Assembly (NCBI RefSeq): GCF_025527015.1
Contig: NZ_JAODIM010000040.1
Span: 1 to 64,000 of the forward strand
Reading direction: 5' to 3'
Length of the DNA: 64,000 nt
Origin: Winslowiella arboricola
GTDB lineage: Bacteria; Pseudomonadota; Gammaproteobacteria; Enterobacterales; Enterobacteriaceae
The notes beneath the pieces are model-generated. The model was not told where the DNA came from. It searched no databases and saw only the letters and a program-made list of their open reading frames with translations. Of the stretch, positions 56,282 through 64,000 are shown in pieces (the stretch's first letter is position 1; each line of letters begins with the position of its first letter). The translations under genes were made by a program, and so were the position numbers.

Positions 56282-56797
56282 CTACAGGTGCAGTTCCTGT
56301 AATTTGTCTTTTGGCAGCGCCAGTTCATCATTGTGATTAACGCGAATGTCACTATCAACGATATGGCGCGCGATCTCCTGCGCTTCGTCCAGTGAGTGCA
56401 TTTCGAAAGTGCCGCACTGATATTCATTCAGCTCCGGGATCTTACGCTGGTCGGTCACTTTCAGCACATCGCCCATCGCGGCTTTCCATGCGGCAGCCAC
56501 ACGCTGCTCATCCGGCGTACCAATCAGGCTCATATAGAAGCCGGTACGGCAGCCCATTGGTGAGATATCAATAATTTCCACACCGTCGCCGTTCAGGTGA
56601 TTACGCATAAAGCCGGCAAACAGATGCTCCAGCGTATGAATACCACGCTCTGGCATCACTTCTTTGTTCGGCTTGCAAAAACGCAGGTCAAAAACGGTGA
56701 TGGCATCGCCATGTGGTGTATTCATGGTTTTTGCAACGCGTACCGCAGGTGCGGCCATGATCGTATGATCGACAGTAAAGCTATCCAGCAGTGGCAT
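56282..56797 (-). CDS. luxS: S-ribosylhomocysteine lyase LuxS
   Basis: 171 residues, same as E. coli. Splits S-ribosylhomocysteine into homocysteine and the AI-2 precursor DPD in the activated methyl cycle. Metal ligands H54 and H58 (HTLEH) and C128 (QCGTF), general base E57, and active C83 (MGCRTGFY) are all present. Divergent from the MicA sRNA gene. Confidence 0.98.
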   Translation of the reverse strand: MPLLDSFTVDHTIMAAPAVRVAKTMNTPHGDAITVFDLRFCKPNKEVMPERGIHTLEHLFAGFMRNHLNGDGVEIIDISPMGCRTGFYMSLIGTPDEQRVAAAWKAAMGDVLKVTDQRKIPELNEYQCGTFEMHSLDEAQEIARHIVDSDIRVNHNDELALPKDKLQELHL

Positions 56798-56837
56798 ATT
56801 GTCACCTCCTGTTTTTAGAAAATATTTTTAGAACGAT

Positions 56838-56866
56838 GAAACTTTTCTTATCATCGTACGTCTGAA
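56838..56866 (+). promoter_or_regulatory. sigma-E promoter of micA
   Basis: -35 GAAACTT (56838-56844) and -10 TCTGAA (56861-56866), 16-bp spacer, 6 bp before the expected MicA start. Agrees with the RpoE consensus GGAACTT / TCtgA and with the known control of micA. Confidence 0.85.
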
Positions 56867-56871
56867 TAAGT

Positions 56872-56951
56872 GAAAGACGCGCATTTTGTTATCATCATCC
56901 CTGACAACACAGAGATGTTAATTTGGCCACAATGATGTGGCCATTTTCTTT
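56872..56951 (+). ncRNA. micA: MicA small RNA
   Basis: Hfq-dependent sRNA that represses ompA and other porin mRNAs under envelope stress. The 5' seed GAAAGACGCGCATTTTGTTA is nearly identical to E. coli MicA, followed by TCATCATCCCTGA. The terminator hairpin GGCCAC/GTGGCC (56925-56942) ends in a T-rich tail. Located between luxS and gshA as in E. coli. Confidence 0.94.
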
Positions 56952-56952
56952 T

Positions 56953-58515
56953 CTAGCCCGCCTTACTGGCGAGGAACGCTTCGAAACTCAACGTATCGCT
57001 CTCTTCAATCTGCTGCTGACTGGCGCGTGAACGCTGCGCTTCTTCGGTAAAATCTTCTTCACTCAACACATCTAAATGCTCTTCAGCCATCAGATGGCGA
57101 TACTGCTCCGCCAGCGCTAATCCCGTACCGCCGATGCCGTTTTCCATCATTGCATGCAGAATACGTGCTGAATAGGTCAGCTCCGGATCGTCAAACGACG
57201 CCACCAGTTGATCGCACACTTCCTGATAACGACGATCGCCCTGATTACCATCTAAGGTTTCGGCAACGCGACGCAGATCGCGGAACAGCTGCTTGCCGAC
57301 ATCCTTCAGCGGTTGCTGCGCTTCTTCACAACCCATGCCGATTGTCTGGCCCGGTTTACGCCCCTCCAGAATGACGCGATTCCAGTTTTTACGGGTACAG
57401 AGCAGTTCATCACTGCTCATTTCTGGCGCATCTGCCAGAGTACACCAAATCAGGAAAAGATCGAGGAAACGCACCTGGTTGGCATCAACGCCGATCGGTG
57501 AGAACGGATTGATATCCAGCGAGCGCACTTCGATATATTCGATACCGCCACGCAGCAACGCATCGGAAGGCGCTTCGCCCGATTTGGTGACCCGCTTCGG
57601 CCGAATCGGCGCATAGAGTTCATTTTCAATCTGCAGCACATTAGTGTTCAGCTGCAGATAATCGCCGTTTTCATCTTTAACGCCGATCTCCGCATACTCG
57701 GCCGATGGCGTTTTAATCGCCTTTTTCAGCGCGTCGACATAGTCAGGCAGATTATTAAACGTGATGCCAAGGCTGTTCTGCGACTTATTGGTGTAGCCGA
57801 GGTCGCTGAGGCGCAGTGAGGTGGCATAGGGCATATACAGCATACCCTTCTCACTCTTCTTAAACGGCAGGCTGCTCTCTTTGCCTTGCAGGAAGGAGGA
57901 GCAGATCCCTGGCGAGGCGCCAAACAGGTAAGGAATAATCCAGCCGAAGCGGTAATAGTTGCGAATCAGACGCAGGTAACCGTCGGAGATCGCCTCTTTA
58001 CCGCTCTCGATATCTTCCACGCCCGCCCACTCCTGCCAGAACGACAGTGGCAGCGAAAAGTTATAGTGCACGCCGGAGATAGTCTGCATCAGCGCGCCAT
58101 AACGGTTTTTCAGCCCCTGGCGATACAGCGTTTTCATGCGGCCAATATTGGAACTGCCATATTGCGCCAGTTCAATATCGGCACCGGCATCGACAAAGCA
58201 CGGCATGCTAAACGGCCACATACGCTCTTCACCGAGATCCCGCGCCACATGACGATGGATATCGCGCAGGAAGGCCAGCAGATGATCGATATCATCATCA
58301 ACCGGGGTAATAAATTCGAGCAGCGTCTCAGCGAAATCGGTGGTGATCCATTTATGGGTCAGCGCTGAACCGAGAGAGTCAGGGTGTCCGGTGGTTGCCA
58401 GACGGCCATCCGGCCTGACGCGCAGTGTTTCACGTTCAATACCGCGACAGATGCCAGTTAACGCGTTGGGATGAGCTTCCAGCCAGGAAAGCGCTTGTGA
58501 TACGTCCGGGATCAA
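56953..58515 (-). CDS. gshA: Glutamate-cysteine ligase
   Basis: 520 residues (518 in E. coli). First step of glutathione synthesis. N-terminal [15 protein letters not shown] and the GIERETLRV segment are conserved. I chose the TTG at 58515 because GGGAGG lies 6 nt upstream and E. coli gshA also starts with TTG; an in-frame ATG at 58557 has no good site. The weak start codon limits translation. Confidence 0.96.
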   Translation of the reverse strand: MIPDVSQALSWLEAHPNALTGICRGIERETLRVRPDGRLATTGHPDSLGSALTHKWITTDFAETLLEFITPVDDDIDHLLAFLRDIHRHVARDLGEERMWPFSMPCFVDAGADIELAQYGSSNIGRMKTLYRQGLKNRYGALMQTISGVHYNFSLPLSFWQEWAGVEDIESGKEAISDGYLRLIRNYYRFGWIIPYLFGASPGICSSFLQGKESSLPFKKSEKGMLYMPYATSLRLSDLGYTNKSQNSLGITFNNLPDYVDALKKAIKTPSAEYAEIGVKDENGDYLQLNTNVLQIENELYAPIRPKRVTKSGEAPSDALLRGGIEYIEVRSLDINPFSPIGVDANQVRFLDLFLIWCTLADAPEMSSDELLCTRKNWNRVILEGRKPGQTIGMGCEEAQQPLKDVGKQLFRDLRRVAETLDGNQGDRRYQEVCDQLVASFDDPELTYSARILHAMMENGIGGTGLALAEQYRHLMAEEHLDVLSEEDFTEEAQRSRASQQQIEESDTLSFEAFLASKAG

Positions 58516-58588
58516 ATTGACCTCCCGCTCAGAGAAAAATTTATTATTGTTTAGCATAATGTTAACCGTAGCCCCGAATCAGCGAGAA

Positions 58589-59020
58589 TCAATGCCACCA
58601 CTCCATGCCCTGTAATGTTGCGGTCGCAACCACTATGTAACGTAGTGTCTTTCCGATAGCTAAAAACAGCACCACCGGCAGCCACGAGAAACGCAGCCAG
58701 CCGGCCATAACACACAGCAGATCGCCAACTAGCGGCAACCAGCTTAATAACAGTGCTGCAGGACCAAAACGATGCAACCACGCTGTTGCTGTGTCATGCC
58801 ATCGCCCCTGCTGTGTTGTCTGCGGCAGTAAGCGACCAATGAAAATATTCGTCAAACCGCCGAGTGTGTTCCCCAATGCGGCGATAAAAATCAACCCAGT
58901 CACTGACAACTTCCCTGCCATCAGTAAAGCCACCAGCAGTACCTCAGAGCTGCCCGGAAGCAGCGTGGCGCTGAGAAAGCTACTGGCAAACAATGAACCG
59001 AAACTCAGCCACTCATTCAC
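58589..59020 (-). CDS. yqaA: Inner membrane protein YqaA (DedA-like/SNARE-associated family)
   Basis: 143 residues with about four hydrophobic segments, e.g. LLPGSSEVLLVALLMAGKLSV and GNTLGGLTNIFIGRLLP. The G-N-T-L-G-G motif is typical of DedA-like proteins. Start overlaps the yqaB stop by 4 bp. Function unknown. Confidence 0.93.
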   Translation of the reverse strand: MNEWLSFGSLFASSFLSATLLPGSSEVLLVALLMAGKLSVTGLIFIAALGNTLGGLTNIFIGRLLPQTTQQGRWHDTATAWLHRFGPAALLLSWLPLVGDLLCVMAGWLRFSWLPVVLFLAIGKTLRYIVVATATLQGMEWWH

Positions 59021-59583
59021 AGCAGACGGACATCAACAACGTCCATCCCGGCGGCTTTTGCTGCCTGCAGGCCAAAGTCTGCATCTTCAAATACCACGCA
59101 CTTGCCAGGCTCAACGCCCATCAGTTGCGCGCAGCGCAGAAACGTATCGGGCTCAGGTTTATGACGCTGCACATCATCGGCGCCGACCAGCGCATCAAAA
59201 CAGTCGCGAATGCCTAAATGACGCAGCAGCATATCAGCCATCTGATGTTCGCTGCCGGTACCCACCGACATCGGGCGACGCCCGTGCCAGGCTTTCACCA
59301 CCTCAACCAGCGGCAGCGGCTGCACCGAATCCAGCAGCATCTCTTTCAACGCCGTGGTTTTTTCAGCGGCCAGCGCATAAGGATCGAGATCCGCCTGATG
59401 GCTGGCAATAATGAACTGCGCAATGCGCCAGGTTGGAGAACCATTCAGTCCGATGATGGCGGTTTCGTCAAAGGTCATGCCGTAACGCGCCAGCACCTCA
59501 CGCCAGGCTTTACGATGCGTCGGCTCCGTATCCAAAATGGTGCCATCCATATCGAAAATCAAGCCGTCATAATGATCGTACAT
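59017..59583 (-). CDS. yqaB: Fructose-1-phosphatase, HAD family (YqaB)
   Basis: 188 residues, same as E. coli. HAD motif I DMDGTILDTE (D15, D17 region), motif II SVGTGS, motif III K in HKPEPDTF and motif IV FEDADFGLQAA. Dephosphorylates fructose-1-phosphate and related sugar phosphates. ATG at 59583 preferred; 15 bp upstream another start is in frame. Confidence 0.94.
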   Translation of the reverse strand: MYDHYDGLIFDMDGTILDTEPTHRKAWREVLARYGMTFDETAIIGLNGSPTWRIAQFIIASHQADLDPYALAAEKTTALKEMLLDSVQPLPLVEVVKAWHGRRPMSVGTGSEHQMADMLLRHLGIRDCFDALVGADDVQRHKPEPDTFLRCAQLMGVEPGKCVVFEDADFGLQAAKAAGMDVVDVRLL

Positions 59584-59806
59584 TCTCTCTCCGGGCATTG
59601 TCGCAACCAGTGTTTACTTTATCGTAAAGTCCCCTGGTTGTCGCTGTTAGCGATTAACAGCAAATGCTTTGAAAGCATTGGGGATTTTATAAATCAGATA
59701 AAGGCGAGGGAGTAAAAACCATCAGAAACGGCGAATTTCAGCGAAAACAGGGAGTGTGCAGTGATTGTTTGATTTATCGGGGGGAAAACATTTGCTGAGA
59801 GCAATA

Positions 59807-59940
59807 TGGTGCATCCAGGAGGATGACTCGGCGTTGCCTCGCCCTGCGGGCCGTTGCTGAAGCAACGTTATCCTCCTTGTTGCTGGCTGTAATGCTTTTA
59901 CTGCACACCAGTACAAAGTTGCGATTCGCTGAGAGGAATA
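59807..59940 (-). repeat. rtT-like repeat copy 1 in tRNA-Arg cluster
   Basis: 134-bp unit. On the minus strand it ends with the last 18 bases of tRNA-Arg including CCA, without the rest of the tRNA. Preceded by a GTTGC/GCAAC hairpin and CGGGCC-rich stretch. It follows the 3' end of the tRNA at 59941-60017 and matches copy 2 almost throughout. Confidence 0.85.
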
Positions 59941-60017
59941 TGGTGCATCCAGGAGGATTCGAACCTCCGACCGCTCGGTTCGTAGCCGAGTACTCTATCC
60001 AGCTGAGCTATGGATGC
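59941..60017 (-). tRNA. tRNA-Arg(ACG) copy 1
   Basis: 77-nt cloverleaf with GCATCCA/TGGATGC acceptor stem, anticodon ACG in CTCGGCTACGAACCGAG, TTCGAAT T-loop and encoded CCA. Equivalent to argQ/Z/Y/V of E. coli. Confidence 0.97.
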
Positions 60018-60058
60018 ATTGTAGAAAAATAGTGCGGAATACTGGGGTATTACTTAAA

Positions 60059-60192
60059 TGGTGCATCCAGGAGGATGACTCGACTTCGCCTCGCCCTGCG
60101 GGCCGTTGCTGAAGCAACGTTATCCTCCTTGTTGCTGGCTGTAATGCTTTTACTGCATGCCAGAACAAAGTTTCGATTCGTTTAAAGCAATA
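60059..60192 (-). repeat. rtT-like repeat copy 2 in tRNA-Arg cluster
   Basis: Second 134-bp unit with the same tRNA 3'-end fragment, hairpin and length as copy 1. It abuts the tRNA at 60193-60269 and so lies between the first and second tRNA-Arg genes. Confidence 0.85.
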
Positions 60193-60269
60193 TGGTGCAT
60201 CCAGGAGGATTCGAACCTCCGACCGCTCGGTTCGTAGCCGAGTACTCTATCCAGCTGAGCTATGGATGC
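60193..60269 (-). tRNA. tRNA-Arg(ACG) copy 2
   Basis: Identical 77-nt tRNA-Arg with anticodon ACG and encoded CCA. Confidence 0.97.
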
Positions 60270-60352
60270 ATCGGGAAAGCAAATTTGGGAGATAATGCGA
60301 CTGACCTGAGGGAATACTTTATAAGGATGCTTGCGGACAAACTTATTGAATA

Positions 60353-60429
60353 TGGTGCATCCAGGAGGATTCGAACCTCCGACCGCTCGGTTCGTAGCCG
60401 AGTACTCTATCCAGCTGAGCTATGGATGC
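60353..60429 (-). tRNA. tRNA-Arg(ACG) copy 3
   Basis: Identical 77-nt tRNA-Arg; an 83-bp unrelated spacer separates it from copy 2. Confidence 0.97.
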
Positions 60430-60513
60430 ATTACTAATTCTTGTATAACGCAGGGTGCCAACTACTCACCTTGATACGCGCTGCTAACACGAATCGAACA
60501 ACTCATTACTGTT

Positions 60514-60590
60514 TGGTGCATCCAGGAGGATTCGAACCTCCGACCGCTCGGTTCGTAGCCGAGTACTCTATCCAGCTGAGCTATGGATGC
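60514..60590 (-). tRNA. tRNA-Arg(ACG) copy 4
   Basis: Identical 77-nt tRNA-Arg, 8 bp downstream of tRNA-Ser; all five tRNAs share one transcription unit. Confidence 0.97.
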
Positions 60591-60598
60591 ATCAGTAA

Positions 60599-60691
60599 TG
60601 GCGGTGAGGGAGGGATTCGAACCCTCGATGCAGCTTTTGACCGCATACTCCCTTAGCAGGGGAGCGCCTTCAGCCTCTCGGCCACCTCACC
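60599..60691 (-). tRNA. serV: tRNA-Ser(GCT)
   Basis: 93-nt class II tRNA with long variable arm, anticodon GCT in CCCCTGCTAAGGGG, GGTGAGG acceptor and encoded CCA. First of the tRNA operon, as serV in E. coli. Confidence 0.96.
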
Positions 60692-60754
60692 ATACGCGTT
60701 CTTGCGAACTGTGCTGCTGAACTTGTTTCTGCTCATCGGCACTGCGTGGCGCAC

Positions 60755-60782
60755 ATATTACTTTCCCGCACTTATAAGTCAA
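60755..60782 (-). promoter_or_regulatory. tRNA operon promoter
   Basis: Minus strand TTGACT (60782-60777), 16 bp, TAATAT (60760-60755), then a GC-rich GTGCGCC discriminator typical of stringently controlled stable-RNA promoters. About 64 bp upstream of tRNA-Ser. Confidence 0.85.
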
Positions 60783-60935
60783 ACCATTTTTTCCGCCTAA
60801 TCGCCTGATTGCACAAATCACAGGCAATCCGGCGACTTTGACGACAAAAAGAGTGATTTATCAACAGAAAAACAGCGGGAAGTTTGCGAAAACAGGAAAA
60901 GTAAAACCGGGAGAGGGAGCAGGAAAAAGAGGGGA

Positions 60936-60971
60936 AAAGCGGTAGCGCCTCGCTAAAAGCAGCGAGACGCT
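60936..60971 (-). terminator. csrA terminator candidate
   Basis: AGCGTCTCGCT/AGCGAGGCGCT hairpin followed on the minus strand by ACCGCTTTT, 8 bp after the csrA stop. The U tract is short and offset. The rest of 60783-60935 shows no gene. Confidence 0.6.
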
Positions 60972-60978
60972 GGATCCG

Positions 60979-61164
60979 TTAGTAACTCGTTGGCTGAGTT
61001 TTTTCGGCCTGGATGCGCTGATAGATCTCTTCGCGATGCACCGAAACTTCTTTAGGGGCGTTAACACCGATGCGGACCTGGTTACCTTTGACGCCCAGCA
61101 CCGTTACAGTCACCTCATCACCGATCATGAGGGTTTCACCAACTCGACGAGTTAGAATTAGCAT
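60979..61164 (-). CDS. csrA: Carbon storage regulator CsrA
   Basis: 61 residues, the enterobacterial length. Homodimeric RNA-binding protein that recognises GGA in loops and represses or activates mRNAs for glycogen, biofilm, motility and virulence. [22 protein letters not shown] and [18 protein letters not shown] are invariant. Strong AAGGAG site. Sits between alaS and the tRNA cluster. 61165-61411 is a spacer without a gene. Confidence 0.98.
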   Translation of the reverse strand: MLILTRRVGETLMIGDEVTVTVLGVKGNQVRIGVNAPKEVSVHREEIYQRIQAEKTQPTSY

Positions 61165-61411
61165 TCTTTGCTCCTTGAAAGATTAAAAGAGTCGGGTTTG
61201 TAAGGCTCCCGGCCATATCCATCATAATTCGCTAAACGTAGACTATGACAAATACATGATTAAGTATCGTCGCGCCAATACATTCTGCTGATACTTAGTT
61301 TAGCCGAAATACACTACATCAACCTGACTTTATGATTACAGGGTGCGTACCACTTGGTCAAAACGCCCGGACACGAAGGCCCGGACGCACTCCAGCGATA
61401 CATTTTTATCG

Positions 61412-64000
61412 TTACAGTTTTGCAGCAACCCATGACTCAACGCCAGCCAGCGCCGCAGGCAGCGCCTGAGCATCTGTACCGCCCGCCTGAGCCATATCAG
61501 GGCGTCCGCCGCCCTTACCGCCAACCTGTTGCGCTAACGCGCCAACCAGCTCACCCGCTTTCACGCGGTCGGTAAGGTCTTTTGTCACCCCGGCAATCAG
61601 GGATACTTTTCCATCTACCACTGTTGCCAGCACAATAATTGCTGAACCGAGCTGATTTTTCAGATCGTCAACCATCGTGCGCAGCATTTTAGGTTCAACA
61701 TTGCTGAGCTCACTAACCAGCAATTTCGTCCCCTTCACTTCCAGCGCTTTACTGCTCAGGGAGGCACTCTCCTGCGCAGCCTGCTGATCTTTCAACTGCT
61801 GTAGCTCTTTCTCCAGCAGGCGAACATGCTCAATTACCGAACGCACTTTCTCATTCAGATTACTGTTATTCGCTTTTACCAGCTGAGCAATATCCTGCAA
61901 CTGTTCGCTCTGGGCATGCACCTGCGCCAGCGCGCCTTCACCAGTAACCGCCTCAACACGACGCACACCTGCTGCGGTGCCGGACTCAGAGGTAATGCGG
62001 AACAGACCAATATCACCGGTGCGGCTGGCATGGGTGCCACCACACAGCTCGGTAGAGAAGTCGCCCATGCTTAACACGCGCACATGATCATCATACTTTT
62101 CGCCGAACAGCGCCATCGCGCCCTGCGCTTTCGCTGCTTCCAGCTCCATGATATTGGTGTCTATTGCCAGATTACGCCGAATCTGGGCATTAACAATATC
62201 TTCTACCTGACGAATTTGTTCGGGCTTCATCGCTTCAAAATGCGAGAAGTCAAAACGCAGGTACTTATCGTTAACCAGCGAGCCTTTCTGGCCCACGTGG
62301 TCACCAAGCACCTGACGCAATGCCGCGTGCAGCAAGTGGGTAGCCGAGTGATTAAGGCGGATACGCGCACGACGCGCCTCATCCACCTGTGCATCAAGAC
62401 GGTCGCCGACGCGCAGATGGCCGGAAACCAGCTTGCCAATATGACCAATCGCCTGGCTATATTTCTGCGTATCGCTAACCGCAAACAGCGCATTGTTCCC
62501 TTTCAGCTCACCGGTATCGCCAACCTGACCACCCGATTCACCATAGAACGGCGTCTCATCAAGAACAATCACCCCTTCCTGACCGGCAGTGATTTCATCA
62601 GCTTGCTGGCCATCAACGAAGATCGCCGTGATCGCCGCTGTCAGCTCCAGCTGCTGATAACCTTTAAACGCCGAGGCAGAATCAATGCGGATCACATTGT
62701 TGTAGTCGGCGCCGAAACCGCTGGCATCACGTGCACGACGACGCTGCTGCTCCATCGCAAGTTCGAAACCGGCCTCATCAATTTTCAGATTACGCTCACG
62801 ACAGACATCAGCGGTTAAGTCGACCGGGAAGCCAAAGGTGTCGTACAGACGGAACACGGTTTCGCCATCCAGCGTATCGCCTTGCAACTGCGCCAGTTCT
62901 TCATCCAGCAGTGCCAGACCACGTTCCAGCGTTTTAGCAAACTGCTCCTCTTCGGCTTTCAGTACCTGCTCAACCTGCGCCTGCTGTGCCTGCAACTCTT
63001 CTCCGGCGCTGCCCATCACCGCAATCAGTGGCGCAACCAGTTTGTAGAAGAAAGTGCCATTAGCGCCCAGCATATTACCGTGACGCACCGCGCGACGAAT
63101 AATACGACGCAGCACATAGCCACGGTTTTCGTTGGACGGAATCACCCCGTCGGCAATCAGGAACGCACAGGAACGAATATGGTCAGCAATCACGCGCAAT
63201 GATTTATTGGCCAGATCGGTGGCGCCGGTCACTTCCGCGACTGATTTAATCAGCTTCGCGAACAGATCGATTTCATAGTTGGAGTTAACATGCTGCAGTA
63301 CCGCAGTGATACGCTCCAGGCCCATCCCGGTATCAACCGACGGTTTTGGCAGCGGCAACATCGCGCCATCAGCCTGACGGTTGAACTGCATAAAGACGAT
63401 GTTCCAGATCTCAATATAGCGATCGCCATCTTCTTCTGCGGAACCTGGCGGGCCACCCCAGATATGGTCACCATGGTCATAGAAGATCTCGGAGCATGGA
63501 CCGCAAGGACCGGTATCACCCATCTGCCAGAAGTTATCTGACGCGTAAGCACCGCCTTTGTTGTCGCCGATACGGATAATGCGCTCACGCGGCACACCCA
63601 CTTCTTTTTCCCAGATATCAAAGGCTTCGTCATCGGTCTCGTAAACGGTGACCCACAGACGCTCTTTCGGCAGATTAAACCACTGCTCGCCGGTCAGTAA
63701 CTCCCAGGCAAAACCGATCGCTTCGCGTTTGAAATAGTCGCCAAAGCTGAAGTTGCCCAGCATTTCAAAGAAAGTGTGGTGACGTGCGGTATAGCCGACG
63801 TTCTCAAGATCGTTATGTTTACCACCAGCGCGCACACAGCGCTGCGAAGTGGTCGCACGCGAGTAATTGCGCTTATCCTGGCCGAGGAAAACGTCTTTAA
63901 ACTGGTTCATGCCGGCGTTAGTAAACAGCAACGTCGGGTCGTTATGGGGCACGAGGGAGCTACTGGCTACAACCTGATGTCCCTTGCTATGGAAAAAGTC
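61412..64000 (-). CDS. alaS: Alanine-tRNA ligase, 5' end beyond window
   Basis: 863 residues visible of about 876; the first ~13 codons lie past base 64000, and the visible part begins [21 protein letters not shown]. Class II aminoacylation domain (about 1-440), then the editing domain with HSATH (in [15 protein letters not shown]) and the CGGTH zinc motif, then the C-Ala domain ([16 protein letters not shown]). Charges tRNA-Ala and clears Ser/Gly mischarges. Confidence 0.98.
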   Translation of the reverse strand, partial: DFFHSKGHQVVASSSLVPHNDPTLLFTNAGMNQFKDVFLGQDKRNYSRATTSQRCVRAGGKHNDLENVGYTARHHTFFEMLGNFSFGDYFKREAIGFAWELLTGEQWFNLPKERLWVTVYETDDEAFDIWEKEVGVPRERIIRIGDNKGGAYASDNFWQMGDTGPCGPCSEIFYDHGDHIWGGPPGSAEEDGDRYIEIWNIVFMQFNRQADGAMLPLPKPSVDTGMGLERITAVLQHVNSNYEIDLFAKLIKSVAEVTGATDLANKSLRVIADHIRSCAFLIADGVIPSNENRGYVLRRIIRRAVRHGNMLGANGTFFYKLVAPLIAVMGSAGEELQAQQAQVEQVLKAEEEQFAKTLERGLALLDEELAQLQGDTLDGETVFRLYDTFGFPVDLTADVCRERNLKIDEAGFELAMEQQRRRARDASGFGADYNNVIRIDSASAFKGYQQLELTAAITAIFVDGQQADEITAGQEGVIVLDETPFYGESGGQVGDTGELKGNNALFAVSDTQKYSQAIGHIGKLVSGHLRVGDRLDAQVDEARRARIRLNHSATHLLHAALRQVLGDHVGQKGSLVNDKYLRFDFSHFEAMKPEQIRQVEDIVNAQIRRNLAIDTNIMELEAAKAQGAMALFGEKYDDHVRVLSMGDFSTELCGGTHASRTGDIGLFRITSESGTAAGVRRVEAVTGEGALAQVHAQSEQLQDIAQLVKANNSNLNEKVRSVIEHVRLLEKELQQLKDQQAAQESASLSSKALEVKGTKLLVSELSNVEPKMLRTMVDDLKNQLGSAIIVLATVVDGKVSLIAGVTKDLTDRVKAGELVGALAQQVGGKGGGRPDMAQAGGTDAQALPAALAGVESWVAAKL

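Noticed and set aside
59807..59830. Extra tRNA genes at the two tRNA-3'-end fragments
   Set aside because: Only 18 bases of tRNA-Arg are present, with no D or anticodon arm; they belong to the rtT-like repeats.
60192..60656. Short plus-strand frames reading [24 protein letters not shown]
   Set aside because: This is the antisense of tRNA-Arg, a well-known spurious annotation; the region encodes tRNAs on the minus strand.
61360..61390. GCCCGGAC repeat after alaS as a terminator
   Set aside because: The two copies are direct, not inverted, so they do not form a hairpin; no terminator could be supported here.

Overview
The window is a chromosomal segment of a member of the Enterobacterales. 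Gene order follows the E. coli 57-59 min region: rrnG leader, clpB, pgeF, rluD, bamD, raiA, pheL-pheA, tyrA-aroF, then (after an insertion) rplS-trmD-rimM-rpsP, ffh, ypjD, corB, luxS, micA, gshA, yqaA, yqaB, tRNA-Arg x4, tRNA-Ser, csrA, alaS. A candidate type III effector gene preceded by an hrp-box-like promoter, in the slot where E. coli carries yfiRNB, points to a plant-associated Erwinia/Pantoea-type organism. The genus is inferred, not proven.

Layout. 1-13990 is chromosome: rRNA P1/P2 promoters and leader (minus strand), heat-shock clpB, pgeF-rluD, bamD, raiA, the phe and tyr aromatic operons with an attenuator and a TyrR box, a GNAT acetyltransferase, the candidate effector and an AI-2E family permease. 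About 14177-50410 is an apparently intact 36.2-kb P2/186-type prophage flanked by a 46-bp direct repeat that is the 3' end of rplS plus downstream DNA. 50397-64000 is chromosome again, ending inside alaS.

Prophage. The lysogeny module has int, a CI repressor with a duplicated HTH domain, a Cox/Apl-like regulator and CII. The early genes include Fil, a C4 zinc-finger protein, a D12 adenine methylase and the HUH replication protein A. An SOS (LexA) box precedes a DinI-like gene. A cos-like site matches the P2/186 cohesive-end pattern. The morphogenesis genes run Q, P, O, N, M, L, X, holin, SAR endolysin, spanins, R, S, V, W, J, I, tail spike/fibre, FI, FII, E+E', T, U, D, ogr. Three TGT-N12-ACA Ogr boxes sit where the late operons need them. 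The tail spike carries an alginate-lyase-like (PL5) depolymerase domain.

Cargo. Four places hold non-core genes: (i) a HExxH metallopeptidase and overlapping lipoprotein next to attL, a likely secreted-effector/immunity pair; (ii) a secreted protein between int and cI; (iii) a three-gene cassette between cos and the portal gene (TIGR04255-like, HTH, unknown HDCD protein); (iv) an inverted AT-rich DUF2971/DUF5677 pair between S and V. Cassettes iii and iv occupy known P2 accessory positions and are the best candidates for undescribed anti-phage systems.

Small elements recovered outside long reading frames: pheL, the E/E' -1 frameshift, the MicA sRNA with its sigma-E promoter, nested lysC, two 134-bp rtT-like repeats in the tRNA-Arg cluster, and integrase arm-type repeats on both sides of the prophage, one of them outside attL.
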